A DNA stretch of 64,000 bases from the NCBI RefSeq assembly GCF_905475395.1, contig NC_058338.1, positions 4,713,001 to 4,777,000 of the forward strand, read 5' to 3'. The notes under the pieces are model-generated. The model worked only from the letters and a program-made list of their open reading frames with translations. It was not told where the DNA came from and ran no database searches. The DNA comes from Chrysoperla carnea (lineage: Eukaryota; Arthropoda; Insecta; Neuroptera; Chrysopidae). A program made the position numbers and the translations under genes. Positions 12,765 through 24,607 of this stretch are shown one piece after another. Within the stretch, counting starts at the first letter, position 1; each line of letters starts with the position of its first letter.

Positions 12765-15700
12765 ATGGATAAAAGTTTCCATAGTCCATTAGCATCAGCA
12801 GCACGTAGTCCAATTAGCCGAAGTCCTTACGCACCAAGATCAAAACAGAATTCGATTTCAGGAAAACGATTATCAGTTTTGCCGGGTTTTAAAAAATCAT
12901 CGTTAGTATGCACAAAAAAACTAAAATAAAACATTTTTTTAGCTATTTCTTAATTGTTTTAGTCGATTTAGTGTCTCAGGAAAGTCTACACACTCGGTGC
13001 AAGTTGTAACCAAAACCCCATCACATACTGTAGAATGTTTTGGAAATCCTTTACCAGTTTTGATTACAGAAGCTTTAACATTTATTGACCGTAAGTAAAC
13101 AACAATTTCTCATCAGTTTCTCGAGTTTTACCGTTTATGTTCTTTTAGGAAATACGGTAGTGTCTGCACAAATTTCGGAATGTGGTTATGCTTGGGTAGT
13201 TTGCGGCCGACGTTTATTAATATGGCAATATAAACAGATATCCAGTGGCACCCGAAATAATTCACAATGCTACGAATTAATTCTACCACAAAGTGATTTG
13301 GTTCATCGTGCTGATTTAGTTTGTATTATTCCACCAGAATCAAATTCATTGGCGCCAGCTTGTCTTGCAGTTTCACCAGAAGGTGGTGTACGTTATTGGC
13401 CGTCAATATCACACGAAGGTAAGTTAAGAAGCTAAAATATTTCAATATTACGAAATTTTTCAGTTATTTAACGTTAAATAATTCGAATTTCCGAACGCCA
13501 ATCACTCGGAAAGTATTGACTTTTGGAAATATACTTAAATGACAATTCAACGTATACTTTTCTACCTCCTAGAAGGGTTGGTGACCATCCCCTGGGCAAA
13601 AGCATCACTATGTACCATATAACTTTTAATCTAGAGGGTCAACAAAGCTTAATCCCAAATTTTCACCAAAGTCGGTGCTATAGGTCATCATTTAGGGATT
13701 TCGCCTTTTTTTCTCCTCGAAATATACTTAAATGACAATTCATCATATACTTTTCTACCTCCAAGAAGGGTTGGTGACCTTCCCCTGGGCAAAAGCACCA
13801 CTATGTACCGTATGACTTGATCTAGAGGGTGAACAAATTTCATCTTTTTTCTCCTCGTTTTTTTTTTGAGTATTATACGAAATTCGGAATATATATTTAT
13901 CTTAGTTTCTATTTTAAGGTGTTTCGGTCGAACAATGTATCGAACTGCATGGAGAAGAATGCGATACCGTAATTTACGTGAACAATGTTGGCTGTATATT
14001 AGCAACGACCACATGTTCGGTTGTACTGTTATCGCCTAATCGACGAACCATAACTAGTCGTATGCTTAAACCACCTGCAGGATGGTTAGGTGGTATTTCC
14101 AGACGTATATCGTCACTTATATTTGGACCAATGTCAACGACTCAAGGCGCCGAAACGGTAAGGAATAGCCATAATAGATTCAATTGGTTGACCCTGTATA
14201 TATATCATAGACAGCTTCTTTTTAACTGGATCATTAATTTATTATAGAAATTGGTGAAATTATTAGCGTCACAAGAAAATGAACATTGGAAAATATACGT
14301 TTTGGCTGGCCAATCATTACAAAAATGGTCATTGGAAATTGATAAGGGTTCTGGTACGGAACAATTAATTTACGAATGTGAAGTGGGTCGTTTGGCACGA
14401 GATGCATTCCATGCTGCGTTATGGGAAACTGGAGTGAGTGGTGATTCTCCCGCCGATAATGAAGTTTGGTTGTTGGATATGCAAGTTGCTTCGAATGGTG
14501 AAATTATATTATTAGCTGCGGCCGTTAATATGCAACGATCACCGCAAGTCCATTATGCAATAGGTACATAATTAAAGAATAAAATTTTGTACAAAAAATT
14601 TTACCTTAATTTCAAACAGCTGTAATTCGAAAGAGTGAGAAATGTTATCCTCAAATTTTATAAGAAGTTTAGAAGCGTACCAAAATTTTAATAATTATTT
14701 TACAACAAATTTATTGATACCACTCGAAAGCTTGTTTATTTTTCTTGAAAATTAGGTATCAAAAATTGCCGTACAAGCTTTTTGGACCAAGATATTCACT
14801 TTCTAAGTAAAATTGACACTTCTAGATTTAAAATCCTGTATCACTGAATTAATAATTACGAATTATAATTTTTTGTTACAGTATCCATTTATGCTGGAGG
14901 ATCAACTCCTCCAAATCATTTACAATTATTTACTATTCTAAAATTAAGTGGATTATATCGTCAAGAAGCTGAATCGGAAGTATTTGGATATCGTTTATTA
15001 ATCTGTGGCAATTATTTTTATCTGCATAATCAACGATCCGTAATTGCATTGGGCAGTTTACGTCAAATATCTGAAGATCCAGATGTTATTGAATTTGTTC
15101 ATGGTGGTGATCGTATTTTAGGCGGAAGTGTTTGTATTAATACACCATTGTTCTTTTCGAAAAATCATGGATTAGTAACGGTGTCAGATAATAATGATAA
15201 TTATCCAGATAATTTGAATAGTAGTTTAGCTATATCGGATAGTTTGGTGACCAATGCTAGTCTTTATGAAATGTCAATCTGTGATTCAAATGTTGGTAGT
15301 TTAACACTCTACGATTTGGGTAAGTAAAATTTTCAAGCAATACTCCCCGAGAAAATACTCCACCAATCGTTAATTAAGGTTGTTATGAAAAAGGCAGAGA
15401 GTCTTATTGCCCCTCTCACTTAATTTACGCTTAAATACAGAATTTTTAAGCAGTATTTATATTTTTTACTTTGTTATAACGGTGTAAACAATTAATAAAA
15501 AACACAGTTTTCATCTTTTTTTAATCGTAGATCCATTGGAGATTTCAAACGTCTACACTGATATTGTGGGCCAATTAAAAGCAGCGTTTTTATTCCATGT
15601 GAAAAAGAACTCATTAGCTTGTGAAGAAATAATAAATGAAATATTTCCTGCAACTGGAACGGATGAAGTAAATGCCCCATTAGATAAAACAGTTGTTGCT

Positions 15701-18360
15701 GTTAGCAGAGAACTCATTAATGATATACCAGCTGGAGATCCACGTTGGGCTGAACAGAGAGCGCAGCGTGCTAGTTTAGGCAGTTCATCGTCCATGCAAA
15801 TTACACGACAATTACACGATAAACAAAAAGCCTTAGATTTATTTATTTCATTTTTGAAAAATACGAATCTATGGTCACGGGTGAGTGAATTAATTTTGAT
15901 TTCTAATAACTTACGAGTTATCTATCTCGAAGAAAACTAATTTCCATTTGTGATCGGAGTTTTAGCTCTCCAAAGTTTCCGTTTCGAATATCATCACGGC
16001 TACGTCTTATGTCATTGCTGAACATTCGGAGAAAATTGTTGCCGCTCTTTCATTACGAAATCTACAAAATGAGTAAGTTAAATGATTAATTTTAATTCCC
16101 GAATTCTCGAATTTTTTTTTTACTCCATTTTTTTCAGACATCTTAATTTATTAGAACGTGTTATGCAAGCGTCTTTAGAAGATGAAGGCTTGCAGAATTC
16201 CGAATCAAGTAGTTCATTAACGATACAAGATTTATTTTATCGATCTGTTACTCGAGTTCATCGTTTAATTCAACAATTATCGATTTTATGTGTACAACAA
16301 TCACATTCAGATTTGGCACCATTACAGTTTGCAACACTTCTTCATGAAGCCAACACAATTTTATTGGTATGTTTTTAGCAAAATAAAATGATTCAATTAA
16401 ACATAGTTAAACGTATTCTTTGGAGCTGGTATTCTTTTAACTCAATAATGATAAGACTAACATTTGAAAATTTTTTTAAGGCTGTGTTACAAGATGTAAT
16501 CACATATCGCCAGAAGAAAGTTGAAGTATTTGCCAGTGCCAAAACGAATCAAAGTGAATATTTACCATGGACTGCAGCAATGGGTACTCGTGGTGTACGA
16601 GATGCTCTGTACACAATGCAAAAATTAACATTGAATAAAGGTGTTCTTTTAATCACAGCCGATGTGAACTTTATGAATTCACTGTACGAACAACTAGTCA
16701 GTTTAATTGATTTAATATTGGATGGGAAAAAATGCCATTTAGAAAGTGTACGCGGAACGGAGAAGTTTGATGTACTTTTACAAGAATATGAAACGGAACG
16801 GAATAATCTTATAAAACCTCTTGGTGGGTATTAAAAGTATTTTTTATAATCCAATTAATTTGCGAAACGGATATTAAACGGATTTCATAAATTCAAAAAA
16901 AAATGTATACTTTTATTTTATTTCAGTGGACAACAAACAGTACGAACGTGCCTCAATATTAGCCGAAAAATATTGCGATTTTACACTTCTGGTGCAAATT
17001 TGTGAAACTACAAATAATCAACCGAAATTAAATGAATATATGGAACGTTTTGCCGAATATAATTTCTCGGAATATGTCTTTAACTATTGTTTGCGTGAAA
17101 ATAAACCAAGTCGTTTGATAGTGCGACAAGGACATACTTCTACGAAACAAAATCAGGCGCTATTAAACTTAGTTTCGGAGTATCCTTCATTATCGTGGCT
17201 ACAAAAAATCTTTCGACAAGAATATTCACATGCTAGTCAAATTTTATATAACCTAGCAAAATATGAAACTGAATACATCACACGTAAAAAGGTAAGATAT
17301 TTTGTCACGAAAGTATCCAGCAATACAGGATTTAAAACACGAAAGGTTACAGATCTGGGCACCTCTTAGCATGGCGAAGATTTCTAGGCTAATTTTATTT
17401 CAATGTTTTTTTTTTTTTTTTGTTCCAGTCAATGTTATCAATAGCTAAATTAGCTGAAATTGCTTCACCCGTATCTAACAAGGAAATAATCGACGAAATG
17501 AATTCACAATTAAATTTAATCGCACACCAAGAAGATATGCCCGATATAATTATGGAAGAACATGGTTATAACATAGAAAATCCACGTGTACTCTCACCTA
17601 GAGAATTAATTGAATTATATATTGATTTAGAAAATAGTTCGTTAACAGAATTCGAAATAAAGAAAGCATTAGATTTATTGGAATATATCACGGATGATTT
17701 AGAAAAATCCGATTTAACACATAAAATATGGTGTGCAGCGATTTTACATGATACAACATTATGGCAGAAATTAATTGAAAGTCCAAATTTACAGGCTTTA
17801 AGTGATACAATTTTCTTTAAAGTTGTGGATCTTGCTTTGTTTTTGGGTAAGTTATTTTGTCATTTGAGTAACATATCTGTGAATTACATCTTCTGGTTGG
17901 TGGTATCAATGTTTACATTTCTTCATGTTCACTTAATCCTCTCAAGCTTGGGTCAATCAAGGACAACTAAATTTTTAACCATCGAATTAATAACATAGAA
18001 CCGTATTGTCTTCGTCTGTCCTATATTACCTCGATGAAACACACAGAAATGAATTACTATGTTTTTTTGGAAAATCTGTCAATTAAAACCGGTTCTACTC
18101 TTTCTGGAATCATTTCAAACTTGACACAGACGATACATTTTTGAAAAATATTTGAACCAAATTTAATTTTTATGAATATTCCCTATTAACAAATTTTATA
18201 ATTTTTAGGAAATGTGGAATTGGATCAATTTATGCCACCATTGGAACGATTATTAGAATCATCAGAATTAAGTTCATTTAATTCCGATGCAAATTTCCAA
18301 TACATCATGAAATCAGGATATGAAGAAATTTATCGAATACATAAAAATACTGCCTATTAG
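12765..18360 (+). CDS. Nup133: Nucleoporin Nup133, complete
   Basis: Nup133 is a scaffold subunit at the end of the Y-shaped Nup107-160 complex of the nuclear pore. Exons: 12765-12901, 12963-13090, 13149-13418, 13919-14157, 14248-14563, 14882-15319, 15531-15880, 15966-16072, 16138-16366, 16481-16823, 16927-17291, 17429-17846, 18209-18360. All are in phase with GT-AG borders and give 1163 residues, close to animal Nup133 (about 1150-1200). The N-terminal half is the beta-propeller, with the family signature ECGYAWVVCGRRLLIWQYKQ followed by a match ending LPQSDLVHRADLVC. Residues about 229-250 (PAGWLGGISRRISSLIFG) align with the curvature-sensing ALPS membrane helix. The C-terminal half is alpha-helical. 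The first ATG follows a short leader. Exon 1 ends at a GTTAGT donor chosen because it alone keeps phase. Confidence 0.97.
13525..13840 (+). repeat. Tandem duplication (~194 bp period) in Nup133 intron 3
   Basis: Two copies begin at about 13525 and 13719. Both run GAAATATACTTAAATGACAA, then CTTTTCTACCTCC, AGAAGGGTTGGTGACC, CCCCTGGGCAAAAGCA and CTATGTACC, and end near TCTAGAGGGT. They differ by scattered substitutions, so the duplication is not recent. The intron is otherwise featureless. Confidence 0.85.
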
Positions 18361-18431
18361 AAAAAAAAAAAGTGTTTGTGTTTTTTTTTTATTAATAAAA
18401 ATTATTTTTTACAAAAAAATTACAGCAAAAA

Positions 18432-20851
18432 TTAATGTTTTTTTGGATTGATCGGAGAAATATCTAACAGTTCGCATGTTTTTAAGTATAGTTCTTCGCT
18501 AAGTTTATCTTCTTGAGGTTTTTTAGAATTTTTTTCGATTTCACAATTACTAAAAATATAAATCATATCCAAATTAGCTAGTTTCACAATTCTAATTAAG
18601 GTAGTATAGCAGTATCGAAGTGTCACGCCACCATAGTCAAATCAGCAATTTTTTTTTTTTCAATCTGCTACAGGGTGCTACTTAAGTTACTTACGAAACA
18701 ACAGCATTGCCAAAGAAGCACTTGAGTGGAACCCCCAAGGAAAAAGAAGGGTGGGCCGACCTCGTCATACCTGGCGAAGAACCCTGGAGCAAGAAATTAC
18801 TGAAGAAGGAAAATCCTGGGGAGAAGTCAAGTCCATGGCACAGAATCGAGTTCGTTGGCGAGCATTTGTTGAGGCCCTACGCCCCCCTCGGGATCATAGG
18901 ACATAAATATTATCAAAATCTCCGGTTTCGAAAATATTAACATTCAGCTATTCACTTTTGACAGGATAAAGATGGACAAAAAACAGAATTTTTTCTGGAA
19001 TGTACTAATGAAAGTATGCTCTTTTTAATAAATTTAAAAAATAGCAGTTAAATGCGATCCTCGATATTGCCTTACTACCTTAAATAACCTAGAAATAAAA
19101 TTTACCTAATAAGTACACCAGAAACTTTTTCTAAGTTAGCATCCACTACCGAAAAAATAATAGATTGTGCGCCTTGTTTTGGATTTCTATAAAATAGCCA
19201 TAAACATGGATAAAACCAAATTTTTAACAATGTATTTTTGCACATCGGTGAATTTCTTAAAAATCCGGTATTCCGTACGGAACCGGGTGTTACAGCATTT
19301 ATGGTGATTTTATATCCTGTAATAAAATATTTTAATAAATTCTTCCGAATAAACAATAAAGTTCATTCTTCAGGGTGGAGTGAGGAAGTTACTTACCCTG
19401 TAATAACTTTGCTATTTGTTTAGTCATTAAAACTAAACAAAGTTTACTGTGCGCATACGCTTCCTGGCAACTCCAATTAGTCGTTATATTCAAATCTTTC
19501 AAATGTAATTCAACATTTTTGTATACTTTATCGATAACGTTAATTACACGGGCATTACCAGCTGCAGTTAAACGTGGAATTAATAAATGTGTCAAATAAA
19601 AATGCCCTAAAAAAGTGAAGACAACAATTACTTCTCCGAATCTGAATTACGTAAATAAAAGCTTTCTGAACTGAAGAAAACAAAGATAGTTACTTGACTT
19701 GAACAAACAAATACGTAAGTTAGAAACAGAAAAATGGGGAAAATATATACCTAAATAGTTTGTGGCTAAATGAATTTCATGACCTTCTTCAGTCAATTGA
19801 AATGGATGCTCGGAGATTCCCGCATTATTGATGAGTACATCAACTCTTCGATATCTGAATTCATTTTCAATGAAATTTTTTATTGAGGCCATACATGATA
19901 CATCCAATTTTTTTACAAATATTATGGCAGTTGGTAATACTTTTAAGATTTTATCGCGAGTACTTTGACCTTTTTCGATATTCTTACATGCCAAGATAAC
20001 AATTCCTCCTGCAAAAAATAAAACTTGTGAGAAAGATTCCAAAAAAAAAAAAAAAATGCTTTCAAAACCTTCAAAAACAATTGAAGGCTATTCCATATTG
20101 CGCCACCAATTGGAAAGGTGGAAAAAGAAAATTTTCTGGCATATGATTAAATACGTAAAGAATTCAAATTACCTCTTTTTGCTAATTCTAGTGCAGTTTC
20201 ATAAGCAATTCCACCTGAACCTCCTGTTATTAAAACCACTTTATTGCAAATTTCTCGTCGGCTTGGACATTCACATCCGCCTATATATTCACTAAAACAA
20301 TTTCAATAAATACTCAATAATCCAGTAATCTTGTCGTTTGAAATTTCGGGGTAGTTTGCTCAAATCCGTTGGTTCTAATTTTTTTAGACTTGTTTATGAT
20401 GTTGGTCTAATATATAATCTAAATTTGTGACCCAGAACTTTTTTTCAATTTTTCAGATTTTGGCGATAATAACTCTAAAGGACTCGTTTTTGAGAGTACT
20501 TTCTCAGGACGTTTTTCAAGTAGACTAAATTTGTTACTATACGAGACTAGAATTGTGTCTGTAGATCCAATAATTTTTTCCGAGATCAAGCCTTTTAAAG
20601 TTTATTATAACTAACGCGCCATATCCTAGAATGTCACGAGTTCTATTCATACAATATACTACATGCATTTATTTACGTGCAAGAAAATCAGATTATCGGG
20701 AAGACTCCGAGAAAATTTTTCGGAACAAATCCAGTTTTTTGTATTACCGTATGATTGTTATAATCCCAACAAATGCAGCAACAATATATGGTAACCACCA
20801 AGAAAATGGATCCGCTTCAAATAAGTTAAAATCACTTTTACTATTTAACAT
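18432..20851 (-). CDS. RDH11-14-like short-chain dehydrogenase/reductase
   Basis: The RDH11-14 group uses NADP(H) to interconvert retinoids and other lipid aldehydes and alcohols. Exons in transcript order: 20851-20748, 20291-20173, 20008-19751, 19606-19397, 19316-19106, 18549-18432, giving 339 residues, close to human RDH13 (331). An N-terminal membrane anchor (about residues 17-35) precedes a Rossmann fold. Visible motifs are TGGSGGIA (57-64), INNAG (134-138), YAHSK (Tyr211, Lys215) and the family C-terminus from NPKQGAQS to TCELLDIS. Two oddities: the third glycine of TGxxxGxG is Ala64, and the strand that normally reads IVNVSS reads VINVID (181-186), so the usual catalytic Ser is not there. 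The frame is intact with clean splice sites, so this is not an obvious pseudogene; activity may be altered. Confidence 0.92.
18682..18906 (+). mobile_element. LINE 3' end fragment, coding frame intact
   Basis: One open frame ends at TAA 18904-18906 and reads RNNSIAKEALEWNPQGKRR, then VGRPRHTWRRTLEQE, then KSWGEVKSMAQNRVRWRAFV and EALRPPRD. This is the C-terminal tail found after the reverse transcriptase domain of many animal non-LTR retrotransposons (pattern WNPQGKRxxGRPxxTWRR...AQxRxxWRxFVxALCP). About 75 codons have no stop or frameshift, so the insertion is fairly young. No reverse transcriptase is left. It lies antisense in the last intron of the RDH-like gene. Confidence 0.85.
20342..20620 (+). 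repeat. Interspersed repeat shared with 47338-47580
   Basis: Ordered phrases shared with 47338-47580 include GATGTTGGTCT, TTTGTGAC, CAGATTTTGG, AAGTAGACTAAATTTG and GAGACTAGAATTGT, then AAGCCTTT and AAAGTTTAT. The copy lies in the first intron of the RDH-like gene. Divergence is moderate, with no coding content. Confidence 0.7.
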
Positions 20852-21936
20852 GTTTATATTCTTAAATATAATCGAATAAAGAAGGTAAATTTATAAATGA
20901 AATTGTTTTAAATCGTTTACAAAGGAAATGGAATGTGCATATCATTTAATGAATTAATTGAATATAATTTAATAGTAGGGGACATAGTTTGTATTTAATT
21001 CATCGGGAATCCCTTCCTATTGACTCGATTATTCTGAATCGCTTGTATATGCATTTGAAATGTAACAACAGACAGACGGTTCAATTAAAACCGAAGGAGG
21101 ATTTAAACATTCAAAGGTTTTGGATACAAAAAGAATTCGAAATTTTCCCGCAGAAATTATTGTTTTAGTAAAACTGTAGACAATTTCGATTAATCCAATT
21201 CCAAATTCTGATGATATAGAAAATAAGGTTAAATTATTAGGAAAAAAAATGCATTTGGTAAAATTTAAAATCAAACGGATTTTGATCCAAATTATCCAGT
21301 CAAATTAGTCCATAAAATATAAGTAAGGTTACAAAAATTCCCATAGAGCTAAAAATTGGTATGAATGTTCAGAATACTATTATAAATGAATTGTGAAAAG
21401 TCCCCATTAGTCGTCCTTGTGGAAAAAATTTTATTGAGAGGGGAAGTTTGAGGCGTTACAAACTTGCGACTAAACTTAGTATACCTTGTATATTACATAT
21501 ATGCATGGTATAATAAAACGCATCACGCTTTTATATATGTATATGGAGGTAAAAAGATGCTAAATTAGCATAATTTAAAATATTTATAAACTTGAATCAA
21601 ATAATTTATGCAGTTTTTTAAGAGAAATAAAACGGTTATAAAATCTATTAGTTTTATGTACATATCTTTTGAAAGATCAGATGAAAAATTACAGATTTGC
21701 AGATGAGACCCGATAAAAAGACTATTCGATTAAATAATTTTTTTTTTTTGTAAATCGATCAATCAAAAATCTGTGATGTAATTTATTGTTTTTCAATGTT
21801 TAGTCGTAAAAATTCATGTAAACAACATGAGTTAAAATTAAAATAAACAAATTTAAATTGTAAAATAATCGGAATATTTAAAACGTAAGACAACAGGTTC
21901 ACAAATAAAGAATTGCGATTTAGTATAACATAAATC
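20852..21936. promoter_or_regulatory. Shared upstream region between two divergent SDR genes
   Basis: This ~1.1-kb interval separates the start codons of the minus-strand RDH-like gene and the plus-strand SDR9C-like gene and must hold both promoters unless untranslated exons intervene. I could not identify promoter motifs. About 21450-21525 is a remnant of repeat family E, ending in the typical GCGTTACAAACTTG and ATGCATGGTATAA. Confidence 0.5.
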
Positions 21937-23430
21937 ATGGCATCTACAATATATAAGCGATTAATCGTTAACAGTGGAATATTTTTAATTGGAGCCAGTC
22001 CGTTACTTTACTATAGCATAGCTCGAGAAAAATCTGTTTTAAATATTTTAAAAGCAACCGCTATCTCAACTTTGGGAAGCATTTCTTGGTATTATTACAC
22101 AAAGGATACAAAAAAATTGGAAGGATCTTTTAATCGTGTAGTATTTATTACGGGATGCGATTCTGGGTTAGGATACTCGTTTGCTCAACATACAACTGAG
22201 TTAGGTTTTACAGTTTTTGCTGGATTTCTGGATGTAAATTCGGAAGGTTCAAAACAGTTGCAGAAAATTTGTGGGAATTTATTAGTTCCGTTGCAGTTGG
22301 ATATTTGTAACGAGGAACATGTTCAAGCAGTTGAGGAACGTTTAACGAAATTTTTTGATGAAAATCCCAACGCCGGTAAGTAAAAATAATAATAAATATT
22401 CATGATATAATATTTTCAGTATTTAATCCACCCCAATTGCTTTCGATTTGCCCAATTGCCCTATTTGGGATGGTTTAGAGTTTCATCTTAGCCCTTGAGA
22501 ATAATAAACATGATCGCGGTTTTGTCAATGGGTATTGGGTCATCAAGTAGTTGGATAATCTTAATAACATCCCGCAGATATCTCTCACTAGCCAGACTTT
22601 GTCCATAACAGATGGATCCAGGAAACTGCAGCATATTTTATATCTTGTTCCTCGCAGATCTCTAACTTGTAAAATTACTGGCCTGGTAATTACCATGATG
22701 AACCATCACAAACGATGTCTCAATATTATTTCACAAGTAGCTCGTATTTTTTGTAGAATTTCATGCCTTAATAAATAATGCCGGTGTAATGGTATTCGGA
22801 GAATTTGATTGGCAAACCAAGAAATTAATCAACGATCAAATCCAAATAAATCTGTTTGGTACCATGCGTATAACACAAATTTGTTTACCATTCCTTCGAA
22901 AACATAAAGGTCGAATTATTAGTATTGGTAGTCATTGTGCATCGGTAACGTTACCAGGTTTGGCCGTGTATGGAGCGACTAAAGCAGCTTTACATGCGTG
23001 GAGTGATGGATTACGCTTAGAATTAGCGAAGTATGGTGTTCGTGTTATTAAATTTGTTCCAGGTTCATTCATAACGCAAAGTAAAATCATGGATCGTTTA
23101 AAAAAAGATCGTATGGAAATCGAAAATAATTTAACAGAAGAAAAGCAATTATTTTATAACAATTATATTGAAAATTATTATGATTATTTAACAATGATTC
23201 CATCTTCGAATAGAATCGAAAAAATTAATGATAAAAAACTATATGAAAAATTCGAAGCAGCCTTAAAAGATCAAAACCCAAAAACTATTTACAAACATGA
23301 ACCATTTAATTATCGAGTACATCATTTTTTATTCAAAATATTACCAACAAAATATCGAGATCTTTTGGTATGCCGGTTTGTTCAATTACCTGTTTGGAAA
23401 CCAGTTGAAAACGAGAGAGAGCAAAGTTAA
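21937..23430 (+). CDS. SDR9C-like membrane short-chain dehydrogenase
   Basis: The protein belongs to the SDR9C group, which includes 11-cis retinol dehydrogenase, 17-beta-HSD6 and D-beta-hydroxybutyrate dehydrogenase; the substrate cannot be told from sequence. Two exons, 21937-22375 and 22757-23430, give 370 residues. N-terminal hydrophobic segments (about 12-27 and 37-54) suggest membrane anchoring. The cofactor motif is TGCDSGLG (72-79), the classic SDR9C form. NNAG lies at 153-156, catalytic Ser205 in ISIGSHCAS, Tyr218 and Lys222 in VYGATK, then VRVIKFVPGSF after the active site. All key residues are in place, unlike its neighbour. The C-terminal third (about 245-370) is longer and more lysine-rich than the core fold needs. 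An ATAAAA-type signal lies about 20 bp after the stop. Confidence 0.92.
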
Positions 23431-24607
23431 TTTTCTGGAATATAAATTCAATAAAAGTTCAATTTGATCTACAATCTTAATTCTACTAAAATAATGTAAT
23501 TTTTGGTTTAATTAAATTTTATTTTATGTTTTTTTTGTTTGCGCATTTTTATTTTGATCAATAATTAATATAGCCGGATAAAAAAGTTCGGGGGAAATTT
23601 TTCAACATGCATCTTGCAATACTTACAAATTTGGACCTAATTTCGACCACCTGCCTTTAATGGAAGTGGAGATACATGCTTCCAAAGTTTTTCCAAACCA
23701 TGAGTTTCAAATAGGTCCATGTTTAACTTGTAACGCCAAAATTATCCGCTGGAAGTGCTGGCGTCGGTTTGATTGTCCTTGACGAATCCAGACAATGATA
23801 AAAGGAGTATTATAATAATGGATTTTATTGTGATGTATTTTATGGATCTAAAGATTCGCTTTAGGATAAATTTCAAAAATTAATAACTTTATTACAAACT
23901 AAATATATAAAATATAAAAGAAAATACAGTTTTCAATAAATATAATTATTCAAAAAAATTATTTTTTATAATAATATAATAATGGTATACAAAAATATAG
24001 TACATTTGTTCTACATCTTAATAAATTTTATTAATTAATTAAGTGCTTCATGATTCGATCAACCATAGAGTCATGGTCCGATCCAGGGGGGAAGGGGGTA
24101 GCGAGTTAGGCAAAAAAATATCGTGTAAGAACGAGATATTCTTCAAACACCCGGAGAAAGTATTTGCAACAACTTTTCTTCGAATTCAGTGATAAATTAA
24201 AAACAAAAAAATACAACAAATTGAGAAGAGGTGGTACTAGACCTTGATTGAGCACTCGAAAAATTAGAACTTCAAATGTACGTGGGTTTGTTCTTCATAG
24301 CTCGAATAAAAATTTTCTAATTTAAAGTTTTCATCTATCGATTACCAGTTATGAAGTAGAGTAAGTTTTTCATTGAGCTATTGAGTTTGAAAACCAAGGT
24401 CATTTTCCCGAAATTTGCATTTCAAAGTTTTATCCCTATAGAGCCATTTAAGTTTCATAAGAGAATCTCTAGCCCCCATAATTCAGTACTTCAGTACTTT
24501 TCAGCGTAATCGCGCTAAAATTTATATTAAACAGTTAATAATAGACCTCAAATATCAGGTCTCAAAATAAATAGCACCTTTCTAAAAACCAATAAAACAA
24601 AAAATTA
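23431..24607. other. Intergenic sequence between SDR9C-like and ETAA1-like genes
   Basis: No exon was seen. Around 23730-23780 is a GC-richer phrase (AACGCCAAAATTATCCGCTG) also found at about 57912-57955 and, inverted, at about 28845-28885, marking another interspersed repeat family. Confidence 0.5.

Noticed and set aside
13688-14014. Minus-strand 108-codon frame over Nup133 intron 3 and exon 4
   Set aside because: It is antisense to a Nup133 exon and to the tandem duplication in the intron; no independent signal.
18707-18940. 77-codon frame starting MPKKHLSG
   Set aside because: It is the wrong frame over the LINE tail; the true homologous frame is offset by one base and ends at 18906.
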